From: Falsirhodobacter halotolerans
GTDB lineage: Bacteria; Pseudomonadota; Alphaproteobacteria; Rhodobacterales; Rhodobacteraceae
Assembly: GCF_022899245.1 (NCBI RefSeq)
Contig: NZ_JALJAZ010000003.1
Coordinates: 62,001 to 126,000, forward strand
Reading direction: 5' to 3'
Length of the DNA stretch: 64,000 bases
Shown: one piece after another, positions 9,817 to 18,196 of the stretch
Layout of the letters: each line of letters begins with the position of its first letter
Numbering within the stretch: position 1 is the first letter of the stretch
Program-made: the position numbers and the translations under genes
The notes under the pieces: generated by a model
What the model saw: the letters and a program-made list of their open reading frames with translations, nothing else
Database searches by the model: none
Told to the model about the DNA's origin: nothing

Positions 9817-11885
9817 CAAGTGTAGGCGACTTTGGCCGACACGGTCCGCCCCTCGCCATAGGAGCAGTAGGAGAAGCCGCAGGCGCTGACATACACTTCG
9901 TCCGTGACGTTCTGGACATTCACCGAGGTGCGGATGTTTTCCCAGTCATAGCGCAGGGCCAGATCCACCAGCGTCACGCTTTCCAGTTTGCTGGCATTGG
10001 CGTTGTTGCGATACCGGTCGCCGATATACCGCAGGCCCGCGCCCGCGCTGATGCCGTTTTCAAAGTCGTGATCGACCCACAGGCTGGCCAGGTGGTTGGG
10101 CGCGTCGGCCAGTTCGTTGCCGTTCAGCGGATCGCCGTTCGGGGCCACCTGTTCAGTCTTGTTGTAGGCATAGCCGCCGCGAACGGACCAGCCCTCGGCC
10201 AGTTGGGCGGTCGCCTCCAGTTCCAGCCCTCGGGATTTCACCTCGCCGATCTGGCGGAAACCACGACGGACCTCGCCGCCGATCGTTTCCTCCACGGTGC
10301 GGTTCACATCCGTCTGGCGCAGGTCGTAAAGGGCGGCGGTGAACAGGCCGTCAAACCCGAGGGGGCGGTATTTCACACCCACTTCCAGCTGCTCGCCCTT
10401 GGTCGGCTTCAGCGCGCCGCCTTCGATATCCGTGCCCGCCTGCGGATCGAACGAGGTGGAATAGGTGCCGTAGGGTGTGACGCCATTGGCCATGACATAG
10501 GACAGCCCGACGCGCCCGGTCAGCTGGTTGTCCTTGAACTCGGACGCCGCGCCATAGCGTTCGCCCTCCTGCTCCACCCAGTCATAGCGCAGGCCCAGAA
10601 CCCCGCGCCAGTTGCCATAGCTCAGCTCGTCCTGCGCATAGGCCCCCGCCTGACGCAGCACGACATCGCCCGCGTTCGGGGCAAAGAACGCGCGTTCGCC
10701 CCCCACGCTCTGCCCCGTGCGCCAGTTGATCGCGGGGGCGGTGCCGAACTGGCTGCTTTCGAACGCGTCGTATTTGCGGATATCGGCGCCGAACAGCAGC
10801 TGATGGCTGACATCGCCCGTGACCACCTGTCCCGACAGGCGGGTATCAAGGCTGATCGTGTCGGTATTCTCGCGCTGGCGGCTGGACCCGCGGGAGAAGA
10901 TGTCCCCCCCTGTATAGGCGCTGGCATAGGTGCCGTCGTAACTCCAGTTGAACGTCTCGTAACGCAGACCCTGGCCCAGCGTCCAGCCGTTGCCCAGATC
11001 GTGGCTGATCTCCACCCCGAAGCTGATCATTTCACGATCGCTGTCGTCGAAATCCTTCTGGCCGGTGTAAAGATCGCGCAGGTCCTTGCCGTCCGCCACC
11101 TCGGTCAGGGCGAAGGGCACACCCGTCGGCGACAGAGGCGCGTCCTTTTGATAATTCAGAAGCACGTCCACCGTCGTCGCATCGTCGGGCGTCCAGCGCA
11201 GGGCCCCGGCAAGATAGCCGCCCTTGTTGTCCAGATCCTCGATCTGCGTGTTCTCATCCCGGGCGATGCCGGTCAGGCGCAGGGCCAGCGTGTCCGACAG
11301 GGCGCGGTTGGCGTCGAAGAAGGCCTGCGCGCTGCCGTTGGAATCGGTGCCCACGCCCACCTCGCCGAAATCGAAGGACCGGGCGCGTTTCTGGACCATG
11401 TTGATCACGCCAAGGGGCGATCCCGCGCCGTAGATGGTCGAGGAAGGGCCGCGCAGCACTTCGATCTGTTGCAGGCCGTAAATCTCCTGCGCCGCCGCGC
11501 CGAAGAACCGGCCTTGGCGCAGGCCGTTCACATATTGCGCGCCATTCGCGTCGAATCCCCGGATTCGCGGGGAATCGAACCGGGGGTCGCGGCCGAAGGG
11601 TTCGGCCAGCACACCGGCGGTGTAGCCTAGCGCCGCGCCCACGCGTTCGGCGCCCTGATCGTCGATCTGATCCTCCGTCACCACCGACAGGGACTGGGGA
11701 ATCTCGTCCACCGGCAAGGTGGATTTTGCGGCCTGCGCCCCGGTCGCGACATATCCCGCGACATCGTCGGCCTGCACGATGATGGGGCTGAGGACGATGA
11801 CCCGGTCGCTGTCCTGCGCCTGTGCGGTGCCGACGGCCAGAAGGCTTGCCCCGGCAAGCAGGATGGAACGTGCGGAATTGGTCAT
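9813..11885 (-). CDS. TonB-dependent siderophore receptor
   Basis: This 690-residue outer-membrane receptor has a Sec signal (about residues 1-23, ending AQAQ), a plug domain (about 50-165, with the IEVLRGPSSTIYGAGSPLG segment) and a 22-strand barrel ending in the aromatic AYTW needed for Bam recognition. It imports a ferric siderophore using TonB energy. It heads the operon with fhuD, fhuB and fhuC, which points to a hydroxamate such as ferrichrome, ferrioxamine or coprogen; the exact ligand is not readable. The upstream gap holds a palindrome that may be an iron-regulator site. Confidence 0.93.
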   Translation of the reverse strand: MTNSARSILLAGASLLAVGTAQAQDSDRVIVLSPIIVQADDVAGYVATGAQAAKSTLPVDEIPQSLSVVTEDQIDDQGAERVGAALGYTAGVLAEPFGRDPRFDSPRIRGFDANGAQYVNGLRQGRFFGAAAQEIYGLQQIEVLRGPSSTIYGAGSPLGVINMVQKRARSFDFGEVGVGTDSNGSAQAFFDANRALSDTLALRLTGIARDENTQIEDLDNKGGYLAGALRWTPDDATTVDVLLNYQKDAPLSPTGVPFALTEVADGKDLRDLYTGQKDFDDSDREMISFGVEISHDLGNGWTLGQGLRYETFNWSYDGTYASAYTGGDIFSRGSSRQRENTDTISLDTRLSGQVVTGDVSHQLLFGADIRKYDAFESSQFGTAPAINWRTGQSVGGERAFFAPNAGDVVLRQAGAYAQDELSYGNWRGVLGLRYDWVEQEGERYGAASEFKDNQLTGRVGLSYVMANGVTPYGTYSTSFDPQAGTDIEGGALKPTKGEQLEVGVKYRPLGFDGLFTAALYDLRQTDVNRTVEETIGGEVRRGFRQIGEVKSRGLELEATAQLAEGWSVRGGYAYNKTEQVAPNGDPLNGNELADAPNHLASLWVDHDFENGISAGAGLRYIGDRYRNNANASKLESVTLVDLALRYDWENIRTSVNVQNVTDEVYVSACGFSYCSYGEGRTVSAKVAYTW

Positions 11886-11939
11886 GTGAAGGCCCCCGTT
11901 ATCGACGAATGCCCATCCTCTGACCTGCGTTCACGGCGC

Positions 11940-11956
11940 TGTCAATGAAATTGACA
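11940..11956 (-). promoter_or_regulatory. Palindrome with embedded -35 upstream of the siderophore operon
   Basis: TGTCAAT-GAA-ATTGACA is a perfect 7-3-7 inverted repeat lying 55 bp upstream of the receptor start. Read on the minus strand it contains TTGACA, a full -35 hexamer; the -10 about 17 bp further on is weak. An iron-responsive repressor (Fur, RirA or IscR type) bound here would block transcription, but the sequence does not exactly match the textbook boxes of those proteins. Confidence 0.4.
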
Positions 11957-12000
11957 AGTTTTGTCGGAATAAGGTGATCCAATTCAGGGCGGGGCTGGAT

Positions 12001-12489
12001 CTACCAGCCGGTCATCCCCTCGCGCGCGGGCAGGGGGACCGGTTGCGTGACCAATGCACGCGGCCTGCGTTCATAAAACGCGTTGCCGCCCGTGGTCAGG
12101 ACGTAATGCATGTTGGTGTATTCCGCGCGATAGGAGGCGGCGTGAAAGAACTGCGCGTTCCCCACCAGCGGGTGGCGTTCGCCGCGCAGAACGGCCCGCG
12201 CCGCCTCGCGCAGGCGGGGGGCGGAGGCGGTGTTCATCTTGCGCGACATGACACCGGGGGCGAACTGGTTCTTCTGGGCCACGACCTTGCACACGGTGCC
12301 CGGATAGGCGGGAGATTCGACGCGGTTCATCACCACGCTGCCCACGGCCACCATCCCGTCGCGGCTGGATCGGTTGCTTTCGAAATACATCGCCCGCTCC
12401 ATGCAGTCGAGTTCGGTGTGACGCTGGAATATCCCGCATCCCGACAGAAGGGTCGCCACGCTCAGGCCTAGGATAGTCATTTTGGTCAT
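12001..12489 (-). CDS. Cell wall hydrolase, SleB/Hydrolase_2 family, putative lipoprotein
   Basis: This 162-residue protein has a short hydrophobic signal with the lipobox LLSGC (Cys near residue 18), so it is probably lipid-anchored. The rest is a Hydrolase_2 (SleB-like) domain with the catalytic Glu in RAMYFESNRSSRDGM, followed by AVGSVVMNRV and QFFHAASY. Members cleave peptidoglycan, probably as lytic transglycosylases. It overlaps the LysR gene by 4 nt and is transcribed with it, but a functional link is not evident. Confidence 0.88.
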   Translation of the reverse strand: MTKMTILGLSVATLLSGCGIFQRHTELDCMERAMYFESNRSSRDGMVAVGSVVMNRVESPAYPGTVCKVVAQKNQFAPGVMSRKMNTASAPRLREAARAVLRGERHPLVGNAQFFHAASYRAEYTNMHYVLTTGGNAFYERRPRALVTQPVPLPAREGMTGW

Positions 12490-13463
12490 GCGCGCGGTCG
12501 TCCCTTTGATCCACTGTGGGGCAGGTGTAACGGAACCGTGCCGCGATGCAACGCGGGCGGTGGGTCGCCGTCCTGTTCCAGCGCGCGTCCGACGTCCCGG
12601 ACCACGTCGCGGACCAGCGTCAGGATCGGGCGGCCGGGATCCTCGATGCCGATCAGATGGGTAAGGGCCATATCGGGGGCGGGGGCAAGCGGGCGGAACA
12701 CCACGCCGTCACCCCCCGCAAAGCGCGCATGTGCCGGCAGGATCGCCACACCCAGCCCCACACCCACCAGCGACAATATGGCCCGCGCCTGCGCCATGCC
12801 CTGCACGACATCGGGGGCGACAGCGTGGGCGGACAGCGTGCGGCGGATCAGGTCGTGCATATACGGCGCGTCGGTGGAATATCCGATGAAGGGCAGCCCG
12901 TCGATCTGCGCCAGCCGAACCGTGCGGCGGCGGGCAAGGGGATGGTTGGCGGGCATCGCCACGACCAGCCGTTCGCGCAGGACGATGTCGGTGCGCAGCC
13001 CGTCGGGCTGGGGCGAGGGGCGGACCAGCCCCATGTCAAGCCGCCCGAAGGCAAAGGCCTCCCGCTGACCGGCGGCATCCAGTTCCTTCAAGTCCAGCCG
13101 GATGCGGGGATATCGGTCCCGCACTGCAAGGATCACGCGCGGCAAAAGGCGGAACGCGGCGGCGCCGTAGAATCCCAGCCGGATCGTGCCCTCAGGCTCT
13201 TCAGTGCGGGCGCGCACCGAAAGTTCGGCGGCCTGCGCCTGGTTCAGGAGGCGGCGCGCCTCGGTCAGAAAGGTCTGGCCGGCCGGGGTCAGGGTGACGC
13301 CCGTGCGCGCGCGGTAGAACAGGCGAACGCCCAAGCGCCCCTCCAGCAGCATGATATGTCGGCTGAGCGGGGGTTGGGACAGGCTCAGTTTGGCCGCCGC
13401 GCGACCGAAATGCCGTTCCGTCGCCACCGCGACAAAGGACCGGACATGCACCAGATCAAGCAT
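12486..13463 (-). CDS. LysR-family transcriptional regulator
   Basis: This 325-residue protein has an N-terminal winged helix-turn-helix (residues 1-60, with the recognition segment LSLSQPPLSRHIMLLE) and a LysR effector-binding domain from about residue 90. It is divergent from the talarate/galactarate dehydratase gene, the classic placement of a LysR activator beside its target. A palindromic T-N11-A site lies between the two starts. The last 30 residues are basic and low in structure. The inducer is presumably a sugar acid or its catabolite, inferred only from position. Confidence 0.93.
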   Translation of the reverse strand: MLDLVHVRSFVAVATERHFGRAAAKLSLSQPPLSRHIMLLEGRLGVRLFYRARTGVTLTPAGQTFLTEARRLLNQAQAAELSVRARTEEPEGTIRLGFYGAAAFRLLPRVILAVRDRYPRIRLDLKELDAAGQREAFAFGRLDMGLVRPSPQPDGLRTDIVLRERLVVAMPANHPLARRRTVRLAQIDGLPFIGYSTDAPYMHDLIRRTLSAHAVAPDVVQGMAQARAILSLVGVGLGVAILPAHARFAGGDGVVFRPLAPAPDMALTHLIGIEDPGRPILTLVRDVVRDVGRALEQDGDPPPALHRGTVPLHLPHSGSKGRPRA

Positions 13464-13500
13464 GACGATACATGATCGACATCGAACCCATCCAACCTTG

Positions 13501-13515
13501 ATATTAGACTGATAT
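13501..13515. promoter_or_regulatory. Candidate LysR-type binding site
   Basis: ATATTAGACTGATAT is a near-perfect palindrome (6 of 7 arm positions) that fits the LysR-type T-N11-A consensus. It lies 38 bp from the lysR start and 45 bp from the dehydratase start, where a divergently acting LysR protein would repress itself and activate the target. Confidence 0.5.
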
Positions 13516-13559
13516 GTAAGACAGGCGTATCACGAGGGGCAACCCAAAGGATGTTCCCC

Positions 13560-14762
13560 ATGTTCGATCTTGCCGACGGCAAACGCCTTCTGCCCGTGAA
13601 TCCCCTGAATGCCGGTCTTCCCCCGGGCGAGGCCACGACCGACCGCGTGGTGGGGATCCGCCTGTCACGCGTCACGCTGCCGCTGCACTCCGCCATATCG
13701 GACGCGAAGGTTCTGGCCGGGCGGCAAAAGCCAATGACCGAGATCGCGTTCCTGTTCTGCGAACTGAAAACCGAGCAGGGGTTCGAAGGGGTCGGCTATT
13801 CCTATTCCAAACGTGCGGGCGGGCGGGGGCAATACGCTCATGCGTGCGAGATCGCCGACGCCCTTCTGGGCGAGGATCCGAGCGACATCGCCCGGTTGTG
13901 GGAGAAGATGAATTGGGCGGGCGCGTCGGTGGGGCGGTCGGGTCTGGCGACGCAGGCGTTGGCCGCGTTCGACATCGCGCTGTGGGATCTGAAGGCGCGG
14001 CGGGCCGACCTGCCACTGGCGAAGTTGTTGGGCGCGCACCGCGATTCCGTGCGCTGCTACAACACCTCCGGCGGGTTCCTGTCGATGGAGATCGCCGAGG
14101 TGAAGGACCGGGTCACCGCCGCGCTGGATCAGGGGATCGGGGCGATCAAGCTGAAGGTGGGGCAGCCCGACCCGATGATCGACCTGCAGCGGATCGAGGC
14201 CATTCGCGCCCATGTCGGCGGCAATGTGCCGCTGGCGATCGACGCGAACCAGCAATGGGACCGCACGACCGCGCTGCGCTTTGGCCGCATCGCCGAACAA
14301 TTCAACCTGACCTGGATCGAAGAGCCGCTGGACGCCTATGACGCCGAAGGCCACGCGATGCTGGCCGCCGAGCTGGCCACCCCCATCGCGACGGGAGAGA
14401 TGCTGACCTCGGTGGCCGAGCATTGGGAACTGATCCGCCATAACGCCGTCGATTTCATCCAGCCCGATGCGCCGCGCGTGGGGGGGATCACGCCGTTCCT
14501 GAAAATCTGTGCATTGGCCGATCACCACAAGCTGCAACTCGCGCCGCATTACTGCATGGAGATCCACCTGCACCTGACCGCCGCCTATGGGCGCGAGCCG
14601 TGGGTCGAGCATTTCGAATGGTCCGAAGCGATGTTCGAACACCGGCTGGAGGTGAAGGACGGGCGCATGATCGTGCCGAACCGCCCCGGCCTGGGGCTGA
14701 CCCTGTCGGGTCAGATGCGCGCTTGGACGGATGAGACGGCCTGTTTCGGCACCGGATTCTGA
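13560..14762 (+). CDS. L-talarate/galactarate dehydratase, enolase superfamily
   Basis: This 400-residue protein belongs to the mandelate racemase subgroup and closely follows the characterised Salmonella talarate/galactarate dehydratase in segments such as YSYSKRAGG, WAGASVGRSGLATQA and QPDAPRVGGITPFLKI. The KLK motif in AIKLKVGQ supplies a catalytic Lys, DANQQWD, EEPLD and TGEML carry the Mg ligands, and the His in LAPHYCMEIHLHL is the other acid/base. It converts talarate or galactarate to a 5-keto-4-deoxy acid. The ATG at 13560 has AAAGGA 8 nt upstream; an earlier ATG at 13551 overlaps that site. LysR lies divergent and a KdgT permease is nearby. Confidence 0.93.
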   Translation: MFDLADGKRLLPVNPLNAGLPPGEATTDRVVGIRLSRVTLPLHSAISDAKVLAGRQKPMTEIAFLFCELKTEQGFEGVGYSYSKRAGGRGQYAHACEIADALLGEDPSDIARLWEKMNWAGASVGRSGLATQALAAFDIALWDLKARRADLPLAKLLGAHRDSVRCYNTSGGFLSMEIAEVKDRVTAALDQGIGAIKLKVGQPDPMIDLQRIEAIRAHVGGNVPLAIDANQQWDRTTALRFGRIAEQFNLTWIEEPLDAYDAEGHAMLAAELATPIATGEMLTSVAEHWELIRHNAVDFIQPDAPRVGGITPFLKICALADHHKLQLAPHYCMEIHLHLTAAYGREPWVEHFEWSEAMFEHRLEVKDGRMIVPNRPGLGLTLSGQMRAWTDETACFGTGF

Positions 14763-14783
14763 TCCATCCCCACGATATGAAAA

Positions 14784-14805
14784 AGGCCCCGCAGATGCGG
14801 GGCCT
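14784..14805 (-). terminator. Rho-independent terminator of csbD
   Basis: A perfect 9-bp stem (AGGCCCCGC/GCGGGGCCT) with a 4-nt loop is followed on the minus strand by five U residues, 22 bp after the csbD stop. It also lies just after the dehydratase stop and may slow plus-strand transcripts. Confidence 0.82.
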
Positions 14806-14825
14806 CTGTATCGTTCCTGCGGGCT

Positions 14826-15008
14826 TCAGACGTTGTCGCCCAGCTTGCCCTTGACCGTGCCCGACACGTCCTGTGCCGCGCCTTTGGCCTTCTGGGCTTT
14901 GCCTTCGGCCTGAAGATCGGGATTGTCGGTCGCCTTGCCGATCGCATCCTTCGCGCCGCCGGCCAGCTTGTTTCCAGCTGCCTTTGCCTTGTCTACCATC
15001 TCGCCCAT
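14826..15008 (-). CDS. CsbD-family stress protein
   Basis: This 60-residue, Lys/Ala/Gly-rich, hydrophilic protein matches the CsbD family (DKAKAAGNKLAGGAKDAIGK, then LQAEGKAQKAKGAAQD), small proteins induced by general stress regulators in many bacteria; their biochemical role is unknown. The ATG at 15008 has AGGAGGG just upstream and is preferred to an ATG ten codons earlier. A GGAAC-type promoter candidate lies upstream and a strong terminator downstream, so it is probably a single-gene transcript. Confidence 0.9.
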   Translation of the reverse strand: MGEMVDKAKAAGNKLAGGAKDAIGKATDNPDLQAEGKAQKAKGAAQDVSGTVKGKLGDNV

Positions 15009-15046
15009 GGAACCCTCCTGTCGCGATAAATCACTCATGCAAGGAT

Positions 15047-15072
15047 AACACGCGTACAGCGCCTTCGGTTCC
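15047..15072 (-). promoter_or_regulatory. GGAAC-type ECF promoter candidate of csbD
   Basis: On the minus strand GGGAAC is followed after 17 bp by TGTT, close to the alphaproteobacterial EcfG form GGAAC-N16/17-CGTT. It would start transcription about 30 bp upstream of the csbD start. CsbD proteins are typical general stress targets, which supports the reading, but one -10 base differs. Confidence 0.42.
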
Positions 15073-15092
15073 CTCGGGGCGCGGCATGTGTG

Positions 15093-15866
15093 TCAGAGGG
15101 GCACGATATCCACATCCACGCCGGTGGCCCGCAGATCGCCCAGGGCCTGCGGGGAAATCCGGTCGTCCGTGACGATCCGGTCGATCTCGGTCACATGCGC
15201 GAACCGGCAGAAGGCGCGAGTGAAGATCTTGCTGCTGTCCACCAGAAGGATCACGGTGTCCGCGGCGGCGACGATGCCGCGCTTGATCTCGGCCAATTCG
15301 ATCGAGGTGTCGGAGAGGCCGTCGATCGCAACGGCGTGGGCCCCGAGGAACGCGATGTCGGCATGAAGGCGTCCGAGGTCGCGAAGGCAGGCCGCCCCGA
15401 TCAGCGTGTCCGATCCGTGCCGCACCCGACCGGCGGGCATGTGGCATTCGATCTGCGTGGCGGGGGCCAAGGTGGCGGCGATCATCAGATCGTTGGTGGT
15501 CGCGGTGAACGGCACCCCGCGTTTCATCGCGGCGCGGGCGCAGGCGGCGGTGGTGCTGCCGCTGTCGAACAGGACGGTCTGGCCCGGCTCGATCAGGGCG
15601 GCGGCGTGCTGGCCGATGCGGTCCTTCGCGCCCCGTTCGATCTGGGAGGAGATGGCAGGCTCCGTCTCGCGCGCGCGTTCGCCGCTGGAATTGATCATCG
15701 CGCCGCCATGCGTGCGGGTCAGATGGCCCGTCAGGCACAGATATTCGACATCCCGCCGCGTGGTCGAAAGCGAGGCCCCCACCTGCGCCGCCAGATCGGG
15801 AAGCGCCACGATGCGGTCCCGACGCAGGATTTCGATGATCCGGGCGCGGCGTTGTGCGGGAAGCAT
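15093..15866 (-). CDS. DeoR/GlpR-family transcriptional regulator
   Basis: This 257-residue repressor-type protein has an N-terminal DeoR helix-turn-helix (LPAQRRARIIEILRRD through STTRRDVEYL) and a DeoRC sensor domain with FDSGSTTAACARA, the sugar-phosphate-binding loop. It is divergent from kdgT and pdxA2 and probably controls them in response to a phosphorylated sugar-acid intermediate. The ATG at 15866 has GAAGGA upstream; an 18-codon upstream extension lacks family similarity. Three direct repeats in the divergent gap are candidate operators. Confidence 0.92.
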   Translation of the reverse strand: MLPAQRRARIIEILRRDRIVALPDLAAQVGASLSTTRRDVEYLCLTGHLTRTHGGAMINSSGERARETEPAISSQIERGAKDRIGQHAAALIEPGQTVLFDSGSTTAACARAAMKRGVPFTATTNDLMIAATLAPATQIECHMPAGRVRHGSDTLIGAACLRDLGRLHADIAFLGAHAVAIDGLSDTSIELAEIKRGIVAAADTVILLVDSSKIFTRAFCRFAHVTEIDRIVTDDRISPQALGDLRATGVDVDIVPL

Positions 15867-15910
15867 GACCCATCCTTCGAAAAACGCAACCCTAGGCGGG
15901 CGCGCGGGGG

Positions 15911-15967
15911 CGGTCAACATCGGTCAAAAGATGCCAGCAGCGTTCATCGGGTTGCATGATCGGTCAA
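15911..15967. promoter_or_regulatory. Three CGGTCAA direct repeats in the deoR-kdgT gap
   Basis: CGGTCAA occurs at 15911-15917, 15921-15927 and 15961-15967; the last two extend to ATCGGTCAA. Start-to-start distances are 10 and 40 bp, so all three face the same side of the helix. This is what repeated half-sites for a DeoR-type oligomer would look like. Seen directly; the regulator is inferred from position. Confidence 0.5.
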
Positions 15968-16037
15968 TCTGGGCCAAGGATGTGCCATCGGCCTCAGCCG
16001 GGTGTTCCCGCCCTGCGGCCCCAATGGCGGAGGATTC

Positions 16038-17024
16038 ATGCAGATCAAGGCGACACTCGAACGCATTCCCGGCGGCATGATGGTCGTGCCGCTTCTTCTT
16101 GGGGCCACGATCAACACGCTGGCGCCCGATCTGCTGCGGATCGGCAATTTCACCGAAGCCCTGTTCGTCAACAGCGCAAGCACGCTGATCGCCCTGTTCC
16201 TGCTGTGCGCGGGCGCGCAGATCAACCTGTCGAATGTCGGCACCGCGGCGGCCAAGGGGGCGACGCTTCTGGTCGTGAAATGGCTTGTCGGCGCGGCGGT
16301 GGGTCTTCTGGCCTTCCTGCTGGCGGGGGAGAACGGGCTGTTCTTCGGCATGGTCCCGCTGGCGATCATCGCGGCCATGACCAATTCGAACGGGGGGCTG
16401 TATGTCGCCATCGTGGGGCAATATGGCCGCGCGGACGACAAGGCGGCCTATTCCCTGCTGGCGCTGAACGACGGGCCGTTCCTGACGATGGTCGCGCTGG
16501 CGATCTTCGGCGCGATGGGCTTCGTCGACGGGTTCTTTTCCATCGTGACCTTCGTGTCGGTGCTGCTGCCCATTCTGGTGGGGATGGTCCTTGGCAATCT
16601 GGACGGCAACATGCGTGCGTTCCTGGCCAAGGGAAGCGACATGCTTATCCCCTTCTTCGCCTTTGCCCTTGGGATGAACATCAGCTTTTCGGCCATTCTG
16701 GCGGGCGGGTTGTCGGGCGTCCTGATCGGGGTGCTGACGGTGTTCGTGACCGGCACGGCGGGATACCTTGTCTTCCGCATGTTGGGCTGGAACCCCATCG
16801 TCGGGGCGGCCGAAGGCTCCACCGCGGGCAACGCCGTCGCGACCCCGGTGGCGATCGCCGCCGCCAACCCCGCCTTTGCGGCGCTGTCGCAACTGGCGAC
16901 GGTGCAGGTGGCTGCGTCCGTGGTGACGACGGCCATCCTCATGCCGCTCTACATCTCGTTTCTGGTGACGCGCACGGACCTAACCGGCCTGCGCGATCCC
17001 GATCCCATCCACGACGACCGCTGA
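16038..17024 (+). CDS. kdgT: 2-keto-3-deoxygluconate permease, KdgT family
   Basis: This 328-residue, roughly ten-helix protein begins MQIKATLERIPGGMM, almost the start of E. coli KdgT, and keeps TNSNGGLYVAI, LGNLDGNMR and IPFFAFALGMNI. KdgT imports 2-keto-3-deoxygluconate with protons. A GGAGGA ribosome site precedes the ATG at 16038; the upstream ATG at 16002 adds 12 unlike residues. PdxA2 follows 12 bp downstream, so the carried acid here may be a different four- to six-carbon aldonate. Confidence 0.92.
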   Translation: MQIKATLERIPGGMMVVPLLLGATINTLAPDLLRIGNFTEALFVNSASTLIALFLLCAGAQINLSNVGTAAAKGATLLVVKWLVGAAVGLLAFLLAGENGLFFGMVPLAIIAAMTNSNGGLYVAIVGQYGRADDKAAYSLLALNDGPFLTMVALAIFGAMGFVDGFFSIVTFVSVLLPILVGMVLGNLDGNMRAFLAKGSDMLIPFFAFALGMNISFSAILAGGLSGVLIGVLTVFVTGTAGYLVFRMLGWNPIVGAAEGSTAGNAVATPVAIAAANPAFAALSQLATVQVAASVVTTAILMPLYISFLVTRTDLTGLRDPDPIHDDR

Positions 17025-17036
17025 AAGGATCCTGAC

Positions 17037-18071
17037 ATGACCGAGGCCGAGATGAAGCCGATCATCGCCATCACCATGGGGGACGTGTGCGGCGTGGGCC
17101 CCGAGATCGTCGCGCGCACGATCGCGGATCCCGCCACCCATGCCATGGCCCGCCCCATCGTCGTGGGCGACGCGGCCATGCTGGCCCGCGCGGCCGAGAT
17201 CGTCGGCGCGACCTTCAAGATCGTGAAGGTCGCCCCCGGCGCCCCCCTTCCGGCGGACCCTTCGACCGATGTGGCGATCTGCGTCGATCCGGGGCTGGAT
17301 GTCGGCGACCTGCCTTTCGGCAAGGTCGATCCGCGCGCGGGCCATGCCGCCTATGAATTTCTGCGCATCGCAGTGGAAATGGCGCAGGCCCATACCGTTG
17401 CCGCCATCGCCACCGCCCCCCTGAACAAGGAGGCGCTTCACGCGGGCGGGCACCTGTTCCCTGGCCATACCGAGATTCTGGCCGAACTGACGGGCACCGA
17501 CAGCTACTCCATGATGCTGGCGACGCCCAAGATGAAGGTCATCCACCTGACGACCCATGTCGGGTTGATCGAGGCCATCCGCCGCATCACACCCGATCGG
17601 ACGTATCAGGTGGTGAAGCTGGCGCATGACACGCTGTCGGCGGCCGGGCAGGCGAACCCGCGCATCGCCGTGTGCGGCATCAACCCCCATGCGGGCGAAA
17701 ACGGCTTGTTCGGTGAGGGGGAGGAGGAAGAAAAGCTGATCCCCGGCATCGAACGCGCCCAAGCCGACGGCATCGACGTTCAAGGGCCGCTGCCCGCCGA
17801 CACGCTGTTCTATCGCGCAAGCCGGGGGGATTTCGACGTGGTCGTGGCCTGTTACCACGATCAGGGGCATGGGCCGGTCAAGGTTCAGTCGATCGACGAA
17901 GGGGTCAACATCACCGTGGGCCTGAACGACAACATCATCCGCACCTCGGTCGATCACGGGACGGCATTCGACATCGCGGGCAAGGGCATCGCGCGGTATG
18001 AAAGCCTGGTCGCCGCCATCCGCTATGCGATCCAGCTGGCGCCGGAAGGGCGGGGACGCCAGGCCCTCTGA
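17037..18071 (+). CDS. pdxA2: PdxA2-type 4-phospho-erythronate/threonate dehydrogenase
   Basis: This 344-residue protein is a PdxA-family NAD-dependent, metal-dependent decarboxylating dehydrogenase. Metal-ligand histidines appear in HLTTHVGLIEA and in YHDQGHGPVKV, and ITMGDVCGVGPEI is the N-terminal signature. Its place in a kdgT/DeoR sugar-acid cluster points to PdxA2, which oxidises D-threonate or D-erythronate 4-phosphate, rather than to vitamin B6 synthesis. The kinase (DUF1537) that usually accompanies PdxA2 is not in this window. Confidence 0.87.
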   Translation: MTEAEMKPIIAITMGDVCGVGPEIVARTIADPATHAMARPIVVGDAAMLARAAEIVGATFKIVKVAPGAPLPADPSTDVAICVDPGLDVGDLPFGKVDPRAGHAAYEFLRIAVEMAQAHTVAAIATAPLNKEALHAGGHLFPGHTEILAELTGTDSYSMMLATPKMKVIHLTTHVGLIEAIRRITPDRTYQVVKLAHDTLSAAGQANPRIAVCGINPHAGENGLFGEGEEEEKLIPGIERAQADGIDVQGPLPADTLFYRASRGDFDVVVACYHDQGHGPVKVQSIDEGVNITVGLNDNIIRTSVDHGTAFDIAGKGIARYESLVAAIRYAIQLAPEGRGRQAL

Positions 18072-18087
18072 CCTGCGGCATCGGGGC

Positions 18088-18114
18088 CGTCCGCGCCACA
18101 AATCGGTGCGGACG
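18088..18114 (+). terminator. Hairpin after pdxA2
   Basis: CGTCCGCGCC pairs with GGTGCGGACG (one G-U) across a 7-nt loop, 17 bp after the pdxA2 stop. No clear U-tract follows, so termination, if any, would be weak or Rho-assisted. Confidence 0.4.
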
Positions 18115-18196
18115 AACCTGCGGTTTCTTCGAAATTTCTGGCCGTGCCTGCGGATCGCCATATCATCTGGTCACACCCGCGTTACAGGACACGCCC

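Noticed and set aside
10068-11630. Plus-strand frame of 520 codons opposite the TonB receptor
   Set aside because: Antisense shadow of a clear TonB-dependent receptor; no family similarity.
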